A stretch of 64,000 nucleotides of DNA. Source: Roridomyces roridus (lineage: Eukaryota; Basidiomycota; Agaricomycetes; Agaricales; Mycenaceae). Shown piece after piece: positions 11,041-23,067 of the stretch. The stretch spans positions 2,418,001 to 2,482,000 of the forward strand of contig JARKIF010000001.1 of the NCBI GenBank assembly GCA_029378245.1, written 5' to 3'. How positions within the stretch are numbered: position 1 is the stretch's first letter; each line of letters opens with the position of its first letter. A program made the position numbers and the translations under genes. The notes under the pieces were generated by a model. The model did not search any database. It saw nothing but the letters and a program-made list of their open reading frames with translations, and was not told the origin of the DNA.

Positions 11041-13052
11041 CTACATCCTATCTAGCGGGCGAATGCTCAAGAGGCGCATTGCAGCGCCCAACACGTCCCG
11101 CGCACATTCGTACATCCACAGCTTGGCACGGGCCTTGTCGATAGTCCTCCTCCCCTTTGACCGATAAGACTTCCCATGCGCTGGAAATGGCGTGGCTAAG
11201 TCTGAACTGCAAATGTCACGACACCACTGGGTTCTTGCGTTTTGAGCGCAACCTTGACAACGTCCGGATATGTACCCAGTAAGAAGACGATTTCTCGTGC
11301 ATGAGACGACGCAGCAAGTGAAGTGGTGTCGATTTGTTCGGGCGGTGGTAAGGGGATGAGATGAGGGTTTTTGCGCGAGATGGAAGAGAGTCGGACGTGT
11401 GCGTATTGGAGGTAAGGGCCGGTGTCACCTTCAAACGACTTCATCCGCTCCCAATTGAACGTGTAGTTGTTTATCCTATGTATTGCGTTCAGTCAAAGTA
11501 GGGCAACGGATGCATGAAAAATGAACCTCTTGGCCGCCATGTCCTGGATTTTCACTCCCGTGATTCCAATCTCCATGCTCACACTCTCGGGGTCGATAAC
11601 CGCCTTGTATTTTTCCTCGTTCTTTTGCATTTGTTCATGCATAACCTGGGCCGCTTCCCTGATGATCTGGTCCAAGAATACGACGTTCCCCTTGCGAGTA
11701 CTCATGCCTTGCACCAGGCCGTAGTTGACGTGCTGGAGATCGGAAGCCCAAGGGAATTCCATGAGCTCGAGCACTTTGAAGAACTGGGAGAGGTGCAAAT
11801 CTTGCTGCGAAGACACGACGTATATCATCTTGTCAAACTTGTATTTTTCGTATCGTTCAATGGCGCCGCCAATGTCGCGAGTCAGGTAGATCGATGTGCC
11901 ATCTTTACTTTGGTTAATAACAAGCCAATGAGGAACCAAGAAAAGGCGGACCTCGCTTTCGCAAAACTGCCTTGCCCATCTTGTACTGCTCAAGATTGAC
12001 AATCTTGGCGCCGTCGACGTCTTCAATCAGCCCCATTTCTTCCAACCGAGCCAACGCTTTATCTTGCCATTCCCGTCCAACCATGCTCTCCCCGGTGTAG
12101 AGGTCAAAGGCAATGTTTAGACGCTCGTACTCCTCCGTGTATTTTTTCACGCTCAAAGCTCGCCAGACACGCCAGTTCTTGAGCGCGGACTCGTCCCCGT
12201 CCTCCATGCGCTTGAACCACCTGGCTGCTTCGGCCTTGACCTCTGGGTCGGCGTCGGCATCCTTGTTGACCTTGACGTAGACATCAAAAAGATGCTTGAT
12301 AGCATCCTTTTCGAGCTCCTCCTGCGAGCCGTATTTCTCAAATCCCGTAGCAATGAGGCCAAACTAGGAGAATATTCAGAGGCTGGAAAACAGAGTGAGA
12401 ACACGGCATACCTGCGTCCCCCAGTCACCCAGATAATTCATGGACACGACGTCCCATCCGCAGGCCTTGTACAGATTCGCCAAGAAGCCACCGATGATAG
12501 TACTTCGCAAGTGGCCAACATGAAAGGATTTGGCAATATTCGGCGAAGAGTACTCGATGATGACTTTCTTGCCCTTGCCAGTGCTGTTGCTCCCGTAGCA
12601 TGGGACCGGTGTGAGATGCGTCAGGCTATGCACTTGAGTCAAGATGTCGCGGATGAGGGTCGGGGTTTTGCATTGGAAATGCAAAAAGGCTTTGTCGGGC
12701 GTGGCAGACTCGATGAGTTCGTCGGGTTGAAACTAAGGCGTTGAATGAGAGACGGAAAAAAATCTAAGCGAACACGAATGACCTGGGCGATGACCTTGGC
12801 GGCTACCTCCTCCGGTTTTCCTAGTTTGAATCGAGGGAGGGCAATTGTAAAGTCGACGCCCTTCTTGCCATAGTCCACGCCAGAGTACACTTGGTCCACG
12901 GTGAGAGGGGGGAGAGCAGCCGCAACGCGTTGTGCTATCGAGTTCCTGAACGCGTCAAGAACGCAAGTAGATGGATCTGGGGACGTGAAAGCCATTCGAT
13001 TCCGTCGAAAGAAGAGTGGACGAAAGAAAGTAATCGATGTGGATCGAGTCAT
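11041..13052 (-). CDS. RRS1: Arginyl-tRNA synthetase
   Basis: Class I synthetase charging tRNA-Arg. The N-terminal Add-1 domain is followed by the HIGH-type motif in [17 protein letters not shown], then [25 protein letters not shown], the KMSKS-like region around [12 protein letters not shown], and the anticodon-binding domain to a C-terminal IRPLDRM. Four introns. The first ATG (13050-13052) adds 19 residues rich in Arg, Ser, Thr and Phe and without acids, like a mitochondrial presequence; the second ATG (12993-12995, MAFTSPDPS) would give a cytosolic form. Two extra bases, at 11207 and near 11146-11147, break the C-terminal frame between [19 protein letters not shown] and [13 protein letters not shown]. 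Only 41 bp separate it from the upstream gene. Confidence 0.92.
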
Positions 13053-13093
13053 CACATTACTACAACAAGAAAATATTATATCTATGTAGTGTA

Positions 13094-15651
13094 CTACCGT
13101 CCAGTATCGAACCAGCTCGAAGGGTTGGAGACCATTGGGAAAGTCGACAGACCGTTGGCGTTGGGACCAAGTTGAGAAGATGGATCCCGCCAAGGGTCGG
13201 CGCTGCCTTGCCCGTAGTTGACAGGATATGCTGCCTGCAGTGGTAGAACATGGCTATACGACGTGGACGGAATCTGCGAAAGATGCGACAAGTTCTTCGG
13301 CGCCATCCGTTGTGCCTGGCATTGATGACAGACGAAATCGACGTGAGTCCAGTCTCGTGGCGGTCTGCCCGCCTGCCGATCAGCACGATCGTGGCAAGGA
13401 ATATGCTGCCATTGAAAACATAGACCGCAACACAGCATGGGCACGCCGTCATCTGCGTTAATGCCCGAGCGATGGCAAATCTCACAGTTCAAAATCCAGT
13501 CCTCGCCAAGTGGGGTACCCGTACCGCTGGACGAGCTGCTCCCATGTGGTGGTGGTGGTGGTAGTGGTGGTGGTTGGTTGGTGTTCTCAGTCTCATTTTG
13601 GCAAGTCGTCGTCACCAACCACATCGACGTGGAGGTCCGTGCTGAAAGGCCGGTTCAGAATCTGGCAGGAAGACGCGAGGAATTCTAACCTGTCATCTTC
13701 ATCGGTGGCAACAGACTTGGCCTCCTTGTTCTGTCTGCGTTGCTCCCGGGCCAGTTCCCTTCGCTCCCGATCTGCTTCCTCTTTGGCCAGCCGCGCCTCC
13801 AGCCGCTGCGCACGCGTCTTGTTCTCTTCTGCCTCAGCCTTTTGTCTAGCAAGCATTCGCGCCTCTTCTTTTTCGCTTTCCTTGTGGGCAATGCGTGATG
13901 ACCGCTTGCGATGCACAACTGCCTCTTCCAGATGTCGCTTGCGCTCAATCTCCTGTAAATAGAGATGAGCACATATGTGCTTGAACTTGGCAATGCGTAC
14001 CCGCAGCTCCTCGGTGACGGTCGGAACTATATCCTTGACCAATAGTTTGTAAAGAGCCTTCTCCGTGTAATGTGTACCCTTCTCAAACCGCTCGGCGATA
14101 TGTTCCCAATCGAACAAGGTTACACAAATCTAGACAGAGTGTGAGGAATGTAGTCGGAAAGACGAGGCAATGAGTTACCGTCTCCCATTCGACGAATCCG
14201 ACAAGCTGATCGAGCTCTTCGGCAGGTTCGTCCTCTGGAGTTTCAGGCATCCTTGTCCTCTGAAGCCTGCTCGCTCAGCTCAGTCAGATCGCTGCTATCG
14301 TCGTCGCTCTCTAGACCAGTTTTAGACCTCTGTTGGCTATTGTCCAGCCAATCTGGTGGGATTTCCTGCCACTCATCGTCCTCGACTCCTCTCAGGCGTG
14401 CACTCACTCGCGTCCCCACTGGACGTGAAGGGGCAGCCGAGATTCCGCCTGCCTTTCGCAGAGCGATTCAGTTCTGCGAGTTCCTTGGCCTGTGCATCAA
14501 GTTTCAGTTTGGCCTGAGTCTTGGCAGCGCGACCTCCGCCGGGGACAGTAATTTTCAACTTGGCGGCATCTTCACTTGCGAGGCGGGGTCGTTTGGCTGC
14601 GGGTCGCTTCCCTTTGGTTTTGCCCGCTGGCGTATATTCCACCCTCTTGCGCTTGAGTGACGACGTAGTGGCTGTATATCTTGTGGGTTTAGGGTGAACA
14701 CGCTGAATCCACAGACGGTCGGCTAGTGTACAGCGAGGTGAGAAGGTGGACGGGGAAGGGAACACAACACACGTACCTCCAATGAGCCAATAGGCATTGG
14801 ATTTAGCGTCGTACCCGATAGGCTCGATGCGCTGGGCAAGGTTAGTCGGTGGTGCTGGTGAGAATGAAGCAGGAAACACACCCATGAGGCATCCTCATCA
14901 TCCGACTTCATCAAAGTGCGGAAACGTGTTGGATTGTGCAACTGCCACTCGGTGAGGAGGTGCATCGAGTCGAGTTTTGCTAGCATTGGGAGTTGGCGCC
15001 AGTCTAGCTGCCGATCCTCAGCCTCGACTTGCTTCTCTTCATCTCCTGGGTGTTCTCGTCGTCTGGGTCAAGATGAGGGTCCGCCGGGCCATCATCAGCG
15101 GGGGCTGACGTCGGGGTATCCGCAGAGACAGACTCGTAGCGAAAACGGGGTCCGGCTTCGGGTTCGGGGCCAATTGGATTAGAGGCGGGGTCGCGTCGCT
15201 TGTGTTGCTTTCGTAGGGTCGCCTGCCAGTTGTCCAGGCTGAAACGCGATCAGGACGCGAAATCGAGAGCCAGGAATGAGAAAAGCCAACTAACGAGACT
15301 TTCCGGTCGTAGGACAAGACAAACAACAGTCTCGTCATGACGCGCGGGAGGAAGATGTTGGATCCACGCGCGAGATCGAGCTCGATATCCTGCAAGGTGT
15401 GCACCACGGGTCAGTTGAGGTCGAAATGGAAAGAAATGACGCGAGGAGGGACGCACATTGAGGGAAACATCTTGCATGGCGAAAAGCGGGGCAAAGGTAA
15501 AGAAGAACTGGCTAAACGCGGCCCATTTCCAATGTGTGCGGAGAACGGCCAGGTTCTGGGCACATTCGTCTTCGGTAACGGTGACGGACGGCGCTGAACC
15601 GTTTGTCAGTTGCTGCAGCTCGGTAGGAGGAGGTGCAGCGCGACGAGGCAT
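13094..15651 (-). CDS. DDT-domain / PHD-finger chromatin protein
   Basis: A DDT-like segment (KWAAFSQFFFTFAPLF to about residue 120) is followed by WHIM-like pieces (RIEPIGYDAKSNAYWLIG and DRLWIQRVHP). After these come a Lys-rich nuclear stretch, a long charged coiled coil, and a C-terminal PHD finger with CEICHRSG...CCGLCFQWQHIPC and a final C-x2-C (VCHQC). This order resembles accessory subunits of ISWI-type remodellers (CECR2, RSF1), so a chromatin-remodelling role is inferred. Start chosen at the ATG giving MPRRAAPPPTEL. Several frame breaks: near 15045-15055 (one base missing or two extra), in 14414-14470, at 14251-14252 and at 13596-13599 (one extra base each). A GGT/CCA triplet repeat encodes a Pro-rich stretch near 13548-13575. 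Confidence 0.78.
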
Positions 15652-15884
15652 GGAGGGAGGGGGAACGGGCCTGGGTATGGGTCGCGCTTGGCCGGGAGCA
15701 GAAAGAGGGTGGTGAAGGATAAAATGCAAGGCTCAAAAGAGCAGAGTCCGGGCGAGAATGGAGCAGGGGTCACCAACCGAGGTGCGCCACGGAGAGAGTC
15801 TCTTTGGAGGCCATCAAAATACAAACATTTCAGAGTAAGCAGTCCGATTATTTTGAGTGTCTAATGGATTATAATGTTACATCT

Positions 15885-18008
15885 CTAGTACCCTTCCCTT
15901 CTGCTGCCCCTGCCCCACTCGGATCGTCCACCGCCACGTCGAGGAGAATTCGAGTACCCGTTCCCACGCATCTGATACCTGGACGTCTTGTATTCGGACA
16001 CATCCACATCTTCCTCCGGCTGCTCCTCTGAAGCCCACTGAGGCTCCTTGTCGCGCGGTCTTGACTTTGACATTTTCCGCGGGCCATCCACGGGGCATCC
16101 AGTGGCCGGTCGCGCTGTGGCATCAGTTCCCGAGCTTTGCCGAAATGTTTGGTCCGGCCATCAGTCATACCCAGTTTTTGTAGCAGCCCGGCGGAGACGT
16201 AAGGCGGAGCAGCAAGCCCACATGCGCCAGTAGTCCAATCCTGGCATCCCTGGAGGATCACAGACTTTTGCACCCGCAGCTCTGGCGACTTTGCGATGTA
16301 GTATCCAATCAGGGACAGGAACGTCTCGGAGATGGCCGCCTCATCCAATCTGGGCAGCAGCGCCCCAATGGTGCGTTCAATGTCCTCTACCACAGGAACG
16401 ACTGGGCGTGCGCCCTTCGGGTCCTCATCAGCCTGTTCCGCGAGTTGCTTGACTTGAGCTGTCAACTCGTTGGTGGTGAGTGGTTTGCAGTGGAACGTCC
16501 GTGAGTTGCCAAGTAACGAAACCAATCTCCCAAGGCAGCAGCACAAGATCACCCCGGCCTGCGGTGCCTGCGCGTCCGGTACGCCCAACACGGTGGATAT
16601 AGTGTTCCCTGCCGCTGGGGATGCCAACCTGGATGACACGAGTGAACACCAGGATAATCAACACCGCGAGCCGAAACGTCCGATGTGATGAGCACCGTCG
16701 GCCCCTTGGCTGCGCGGAACATATTGGAGACCTGAGTCCGTTTATCCTGCGTGCGCTTCGAGTGAATTTCGAATATGCGTGTACTCTTCCCTGCAGGCAG
16801 CGCAGTGGGAGCCAGCACGTCGATCATCGTGGAGAAGAGCTGCGTCATTTTTGTGGTGGGGAAGAATACAATGACTTTGGAGTTGCCTGGGTTACTGAGC
16901 TGGTCGTGTGCGATAAGACGCATGATATGGGGAAGCTGAGCGCTGGCGCTGGGCAGGATCGTGTGGAATTGGGAAACATGGGCGTGCACGGGCGAGGAAT
17001 CGTCGGAAACACAATTGATGTACTTGTGGTTCGGGGCGAGAGTAGAGCGTGCAATCTGCTGGATCTCCCTCGAGACCGTGGCCGAGAACAGAAGCGTCTG
17101 ACGCTGAGGGGTCGGCGGCAAAAAGCGCTTGATCTCTTCGATATCTTCACGGAATCCCATCTCCAGGAGCGTGTCTGCTTCATCAAGAACAAGCTACAGA
17201 TGTTCAGAGACCAATGAACCTGCAAAAAACAACAAAGGACTCACAACACTAGTTTCTGCTATGGCCGACCTAACATCCGGCTCCGACTCGAGGAGATCGC
17301 GTAGTCGTCCAGGGGTGCTGACGACAATGTCCTTGCGACCCTTCATCCAATCCCGCATCTGCAGGCGTTTACTCGTCCCGCCCGTGAATAGCCGTACTTC
17401 AAACTCGGTGTGGTGATGGACCAGTCTGAGAGCCTCGTTGGCAATCTGAGTGGCGAGTTCGCGGGTCGGGCTAATGACGAGTGTTCCAACCGTCCTGCGC
17501 GTAAAGCGCCTCAAGGCGGTGGCTGGACTGCCCGTATCGTGGGGACCGTCCAAGTATTGCTGTATGCTCTTCACACGAGCCTCGATAGCAGGCACAAGGA
17601 AACCCAGAGTTTTGCCCGTTCCAGTTTTTGCTCTGACAAGCAGATCGCGGACATTGGTAGTGTCTTTTGGGTCGTACGGTTCGGCAAGAGCAGGCAGCAT
17701 CGGCAGAACCTCTGCTTGCACAGGGGACATGGTTTGCAGTGTGAAGGGCTTGACTGTGATAGCGTCAAGCGTTTGCTTGGATATTTTTCCTTCAAGAGTT
17801 GTGAAGGGAACGGGAGCAGCCTCGCCTGCAAATGTTGAGGAGGATAAAATACTAGGAAATCACTCATCTTACTGCTTGTCGTTCGCCGCTCCGTGGCCAA
17901 AGCGGCTGCCGCATAAGCGCGCCTGCAGACGTTAGGTCTCCAGCATAACGTTCTTGACGCGGAGACGGCGCATCCTAACGATGACCGCGACCACAGAGAC
18001 GTTGACAT
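15885..18008 (-). CDS. Mitochondrial DEAD-box RNA helicase (MSS116-like)
   Basis: ATP-dependent RNA helicase. An N-terminal Arg/Ser/Ala-rich presequence without acids (MSTSLWSRSSLGCAVSA) predicts import into mitochondria. Motifs in order: Q motif region, RAKTGTGKT (I), PTRELA (Ia), TPGRL (Ib), LDEADTLLEMGF (II), SAT (III), IVFFPTTK (IV), VSARGVDYPG (V), HRVGRTGRAG (VI). A C-terminal Arg/Gly-rich tail follows (RGNGYSNSPRRGGGR). This layout matches fungal Mss116/CYT-19 helicases, which help group I and II intron splicing; the exact orthologue is not certain. Two introns. Frame breaks: extra base at 16645-16646 (before TRVIQVGIPSG) and at 16484-16486 (before PLTTNELTAQ), and a missing base in the run at 16092-16095. 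Confidence 0.87.
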
Positions 18009-18779
18009 GCAAAGAGGAAATTTTTGGAAGTAGTGATCAGAGTGATGTGAATTGTGATCGGCGACCATCCGGGGACCCCTATACTCCGGGCTTTCCCTTT
18101 CTCGCCATGTAGATGCCTGCAACCCCAACTTTAGATCTTCTCGCTGGTGTCTGCTTTGTCGTCGCCATCGAGGCTTCATTAATCGGGCGGTCTTGCTCTC
18201 GGCCCCTCCCCGCGGCATCTTATGTCTACCCGAACCAAGGTGCTGGTGGAGACATATTCGAAGGTGCACCTCGATAGGCCTGGCGCCGTGTTGCTGGCTC
18301 TCTTACCCTGACGACCTGCTGGCTCTTACGGCGGAACATGATCTTCGGGCATACCGATACCTCTGTTTCATGCCGCTGTGGTCACCGTCGCAAAGACTCT
18401 CCATTTCCCCGCCTATGCTGCTCATTCTACTGGGCCTTGGCGCTCTCCCTCTGGATGACATCCTGTGAAATTCGAATGGCTCTTGGGCGCATACATTCAT
18501 GGTTCACCATGAAGATGATGTCACGAAGAAATCAGCAGCGCCAGAGCTTTCAGACCTGCGTAGGCAACGCCGGTAGAACCAGTAACGACTCTGGTTCGTT
18601 TCGTGTAATTATACGGAACCTGCGCGACGGTTCGTTTCTCTCGTTATTACTCCCCGGATTGATTTTCAGAGAACTGGTTTCGGACCCCTGGCTGAGATGC
18701 CACAATGTGGGCTGGTTCACGCTGGAGTCAGGTACATCGATAGCATACATTTCGGACGCCTCATGTATATATTACAATC
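18009..18779. other. Gene-poor stretch, nothing firmly identified
   Basis: 771 bp between the mitochondrial helicase start and the hydrolase stop. All frames on both strands are broken into short pieces and no family was recognised. The only candidate is the small plus-strand ORF listed separately. The proximal part must hold the helicase promoter. No repeat, tRNA or transposon signature was seen. Confidence 0.5.
18223..18468 (+). CDS. Possible small unrecognised ORF (doubtful)
   Basis: An ATG opens MSTRTKVLVETYSKVHLDRPG and then AVLLALLP before a TGA. If one base near 18310-18312 is extra, as is common in neighbouring genes, the frame continues DDLLALTAEHDLRAYRYL to a stop at 18466-18468, giving about 80 residues with a hydrophobic end. 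No domain is recognised and introns could change the picture. It may equally be chance. Listed only because the translated composition looks protein-like. Confidence 0.2.
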   Translation, partial: CLPEPRCWWRHIRRCTSIGLAPCCWLSYPDDLLALTAEHDLRAYRYLCFMPLWSPSQRLSISPPMLLILLGLGALPLDDIL

Positions 18780-19686
18780 CTATCCTAACCTTTGCGTTAT
18801 GAAGTTGACTGCCTCTTGTACCATTCCTGGCGTCATTTCATGTACAGCGTCCTCGTAGACCACCACCTTCTTCACCCCGTTTCCGACATCCACTTTCTCC
18901 ACGAAAGCTTCACTCGCGGCCCATGGGACGACTGGATCCTTCCCGCCCGAGAGAACAAGTAAATTCTTGCCTTGGAAAGCCTCCCCTCGATCCAATGCCT
19001 CTGAATCAGCACGTATTAAAGCGAGCAAGGTGTCTGGAAACTGCGGAGGCGCAACAGAAACTCCCTGTGTCTCTGCGCGGGACTTCATCAACGGCAGATA
19101 CTCTGGACATCCAATTATCGGGATACAGGTTGAGACCCTTGCATCGGTACCGGCAATCCACGCCGAGTGCCCGCCCAGGCTCACCCCAGACACACCCCAT
19201 TCGACGATTGTACGCTCTCCGGAGGGAAAGAGGTAGGCCTCGAGGAGCCCGATAAGAAACAGACAGTCTTGGGCTGTTCCAGCTTCAAGGTCATACTCCG
19301 TTAGTAGTTCGTGTAGATAATTCTGGCCTCACATTGGATCGCGTACATGTCGAGAGCATGTCTCGGGTTGGCGGCGAAATCGAGATTCGCCGTATCGTCC
19401 AGGAGCCTCGTTCCATGATTACGGTGGTCCTGTTTTCATGTTAGAAACGGCTTTTCACCTTCCGAGGACCTACGAATGAGATAACGAGCAAGTCCTTTTC
19501 CCCTTGGTGGGTCTCAGCAGCCTTTATGAATGCTTGGATTAATTCTTGAATGTAGGGTGAATCACTAGAACCAAGGCGTCCGTGGAGGACAAACAAGCCA
19601 ACCACCGGTTTCTTCGAGGCAGCGAATGCATCGGTGGTGTAAGTATGGACCTCGAGACCGGCGATTCGTGTGGTAGTTCGTGGCAT
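18780..19686 (-). CDS. Alpha/beta hydrolase of unknown substrate
   Basis: Serine hydrolase fold. The N-terminal strand region VVGLFVLHGRLGSSD carries the HG oxyanion motif, DHRNHGTRLLDD follows, and the nucleophile elbow is GVSLGGHSAW (Ser in G-x-S-x-G). Near the C-terminus, SGGKDPVVPW supplies the likely acid and DAVHEMTP the histidine. About 265 residues, no signal peptide or membrane segment seen, so probably cytosolic. Two introns; the second has an ideal CTAAC branch site. Start set at the ATG giving MPRTTTRIAGLEVH. Substrate and pathway cannot be told from sequence; it has no functional neighbours. Confidence 0.75.
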
Positions 19687-19934
19687 CTGGAGCGCGGATA
19701 TGGGGACAAGGGTGGGACGCAAGGGTTGCGCAATGGTGAGATGGCCGGATGAGGCCGGCTCGGACTGCCGCCATCAGATTGCCATATCGGGCAGCACTCG
19801 CTCTCTAGTACTTAGCGTTGCGTGAATCTCAAGACAGTTGTTCAGATCACGTACCAGAGAGTCCTGAATATGAACACATGTATAGACTATATATACCACA
19901 ACAATGAAATAACAGTCCCTTCGACAAGAAACAA

Positions 19935-22900
19935 TCACGGAGCTGCATTGCCCAGGTCAATCAAGTGAATGTACGAATTAAACTCGACGCACCTCGCTCA
20001 TACAGCAGGGGTGATTCCTCCAATGTCAGTGCATAGGCCACATGACGGCCACCGACTGACGGCGACTCCAATAGCCTGCGCGCTCGCTGTCCGTCGCCAG
20101 CCGGTGCCGTATCACGCCTAATTGGAGAATCGTCATACGACAACCTCCGGAATGCACTGTGGAACACACCGCCGCCACCTGCGCTCTCGTCCAGTGTTCC
20201 AGGACCTCCCAGTCGAGAATCTCGTCGCTTAGATGGCGTTTGGAATAAGACGTGGGCCCGTCCTTGCCACTTGGGGGTCGTAAACCCTCCGAAGAATTCG
20301 AGCCCACGCGAGGGTGTCGAAGTTGGATCGAATGGCATGTCGTCCGCCGTGTCGTTGCTGAAAATTTGACGCCGATTGGAATACTGGGGTGACGGTGTCA
20401 GCGGCCCACGTTGGAATGGCGACTCGGAGGCAGACGCAGCAGGCCCCGGCCGTCTGGTCGGTCTGGTCGGCGTCCTCGGAGGCTGCCATGGCATGGGCGA
20501 ATCCTGCAATGTCGACGGTTGAAACAAGGGTTCGTTGCGGGACGGGCTCTCCCGTGGAGGCTCGTTGTCTGTGGGGACAAACGTCGGTTCTCGGGCACGG
20601 AGGTTCCCTTCGTCTTCCGAATCGGAGGATTCGGATCTTTCAGGGACCATACACGCCTCGCAAAAGAACGGATCTTCTTCTCGTCCCAAGGCTGCGATGT
20701 TGGGAATGCCCAGACAACGAAGATGGTACCTGAAGATGCTAAGTTTATGAAGATTAGGAGACGGTAAGATGGTACCATGTTTGACAGTGATCGCACTGTA
20801 CGACCTGGCTGTTGTCCTTCTTGTTACGACAAATGCACAAGACTTCTTCGTCGCTGTCGTCATTCTGCTCCCTCTGCCTCCGTTGCTGTCGATACGACAA
20901 TGAACGGACGCTCTTCTTGGAAAGCAGAGCAGCGCGTGCATCGCCAGGATCTGTCGGAAAGAACCGGCTCCTCTTGTTGAGACCGACTAGACGACGATCG
21001 GCATGTGGATCCGCTGCTAGCCGCACCACCTTCCCTCTTCCCCAGCGCGCGGGTGCAGGTTTCTGTGCACCTTCTTCATGGATGTGTTCCCAAGCGGTAG
21101 ACGATAATAGTTCATGCTTGTCGCTCTCCTCGCCGCTTGCATCCTCCTCGTCTGTGTCTCGTTCCATAAAGTCGGAAATCAGTTTGAGGCGATGGGCATC
21201 CTCCTCTTTGGTAAGCTCCTCTCGCTCAGCTCTCCGAAGATACCAGGGAAACTCCGTGTCAGACCAATTGGGTTTGTCAGTCGCATCGGCGAGCGCAGCG
21301 GCGGCGTACAACATGGCCCTCCGCTCCCTCATACTGGGTTCATGAGGTTTCTTCTTGGCCTTCTTGTTGTTCGCCGCAGAACGCTTGCCTCCCTTATTCG
21401 TCGCATCATCCCGAGGTGCGACGAGACCTTGCTCCTCACTCAGAGCATCGATCAAGACACGGCCTTTGCCTTCGATAACCACGGGGAAAAGCTTTGGACC
21501 GGTTAGATCGCTACCAGTATTGGTCGTCTCGTTGGCCCTGAATGCTTCCAGACGCTTGCGCTTCCTAAGCTCCTGCTCTGTCAATGGAGGGGCTTCGGGG
21601 GCCTTTTCGACCCGTTGAGGTGCTGTTGACGGGCCAGGAGAGCCCGGGGTCTGCGCCATCGTCTGTTGAGGTTGTCTGACCCAATCGGCCGTCCTCTGTG
21701 CCAATGAATGACTGTGGACAAGGCTGAATAATCCACTCACATAACGTCCGTATCCACCCGCCATGAGACTCTCCTCGAAGCTCTCCTCGGAGGTCTCTTG
21801 AAAGAGAGTGATCCGCCTTCCCTTGTGGGGGCTGTCCATAATGCCGACGCCTGGTCGTCTGGATGTGCCATCGTCGTCGGTAGAAACCGGCGGATCGGAT
21901 TCAGAAAGTGGTCGTTTCGCCCGTGTAAGGTATTCCGGGCGGCGGGCCTCTGCTTCCTGGTACTGAGCCAGTTGATTTTGCATCATAGCCTGGCGAATTC
22001 GTTGCATTTCGCCACCCACAAGGGGAGCAGGAGCAGCAAGTGGAGGTGGACCGGGTGAAGCAGGTGATATTGGGGGAGCAGAAATTGGAACGGAGGAGGG
22101 GCCGCCAAGGGGCGATGAATTAGCAGGTGGATATGATGAAAATATATTATGTGTTTGTCTCTCTGTCACAGCGAGCTTGTCCGCGAATGGCGAAGACAAG
22201 TTTGCAGGGCTTGACAAAGAGGATGGGGGTGTGGTGAATCGGGAAGGGTTTTGGAGCGAAGAGCTTTCAGGGATGAGAAGATGCAGCAACCCAAGTTGGA
22301 GAATGAACGCACGAAGAGGAGGGTTTCGGCGTTGAGAAGTTGGATGGATAAGGACTATCACCTGGTTCAGAGGTGAGGAATCTCCGCGAGAAGGATGAAC
22401 ACACTTGAAAGGTATCGCGGAGGTCATGGTGAAACGGGAAGGATCGTATCGGGGCGTGCGTGGACTGTTGAACGGATTTGAATGTCGCGACTCGCACAAG
22501 GTCAAGAGATATCACCTCGTCTCCGGGGTTACGGTCTGTTGCAGGGGCTGCATGCTACATGGTAGAAGTTGAGATGGAAGAACATAATGGAAAGCATCGA
22601 GTCCCACGATTTCTGTGCATAGGAAGGATTTCCGAGTGCAGAATAAGACATGTATCTTGAACAAGCTGAACAAGCGGGAAAGATGCCGACAACACGGGAT
22701 ATTTACGCATGGGCAAGCGGAGACTCTGGAGATTGCTGCAGGTTGACATATTGATTCATATTGAAGTCGGGGCTGGAGTGCAATCTCAGGGGGGAGTATG
22801 ATAAAGCACACGGCTGCTCGCACCTCTGGGGTGTCGGAAGATGAGTGCGGCCAGAGGGGAAGAGGTCTTGAGAGGTCGAACTGGGCCCGGCAGCGGATGC

Positions 22901-22942
22901 AAATAGGACGGGGCTCTGATCGACGGCCTCGCCGTGGGCCAT
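19935..22942 (-). CDS. PHD-finger protein with long disordered regions
   Basis: A single PHD finger (LCICRNKKDNSQVVQCDHC, then WYHLRCLG, then FFCEACM; a complete C4HC3 set joined across an intron near 20770) is embedded in Ser/Pro-rich and charged low-complexity sequence. PHD fingers usually read histone H3 tails, so a chromatin role is likely; partner and complex are unknown. The start is inferred at an ATG in ideal context (ACC ATG G) giving MAHGEAVDQSP. Two following introns, one ~150 nt and one 51 nt (donor GTGATATC, acceptor CAACAG), lead into SPRTPRYDPSRFTMTSA. A donor at the end of LYERG would move the stop to 19935; without that intron it is 19961. Confidence 0.68.
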
Positions 22943-23067
22943 GGTGCAACGAGGAGGTTTCGCGGTCGGTTTGGGCGAGGAAGGAGGGCGCAGGAAGGGA
23001 GAACACAAGGAGTCTGACCGTGATTGAAACCTCGTGATCAATTAGACACCTCTCGCGCTTAACCTCG
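22943..23067. promoter_or_regulatory. Shared PHD-gene/NTF2 divergent promoter region
   Basis: 125 bp between start codons. It contains a perfect 8-bp inverted repeat, GAGGTTTC at 22954-22961 and GAAACCTC at 23026-23033, placed toward either end of the gap. Function is inferred only from position and symmetry. Confidence 0.45.

Noticed and set aside
13548..13575. GGT-rich tandem repeat as a regulatory or CRISPR-like repeat
   Set aside because: It encodes a proline-rich stretch of the DDT/PHD protein on the minus strand; there are no spacers.
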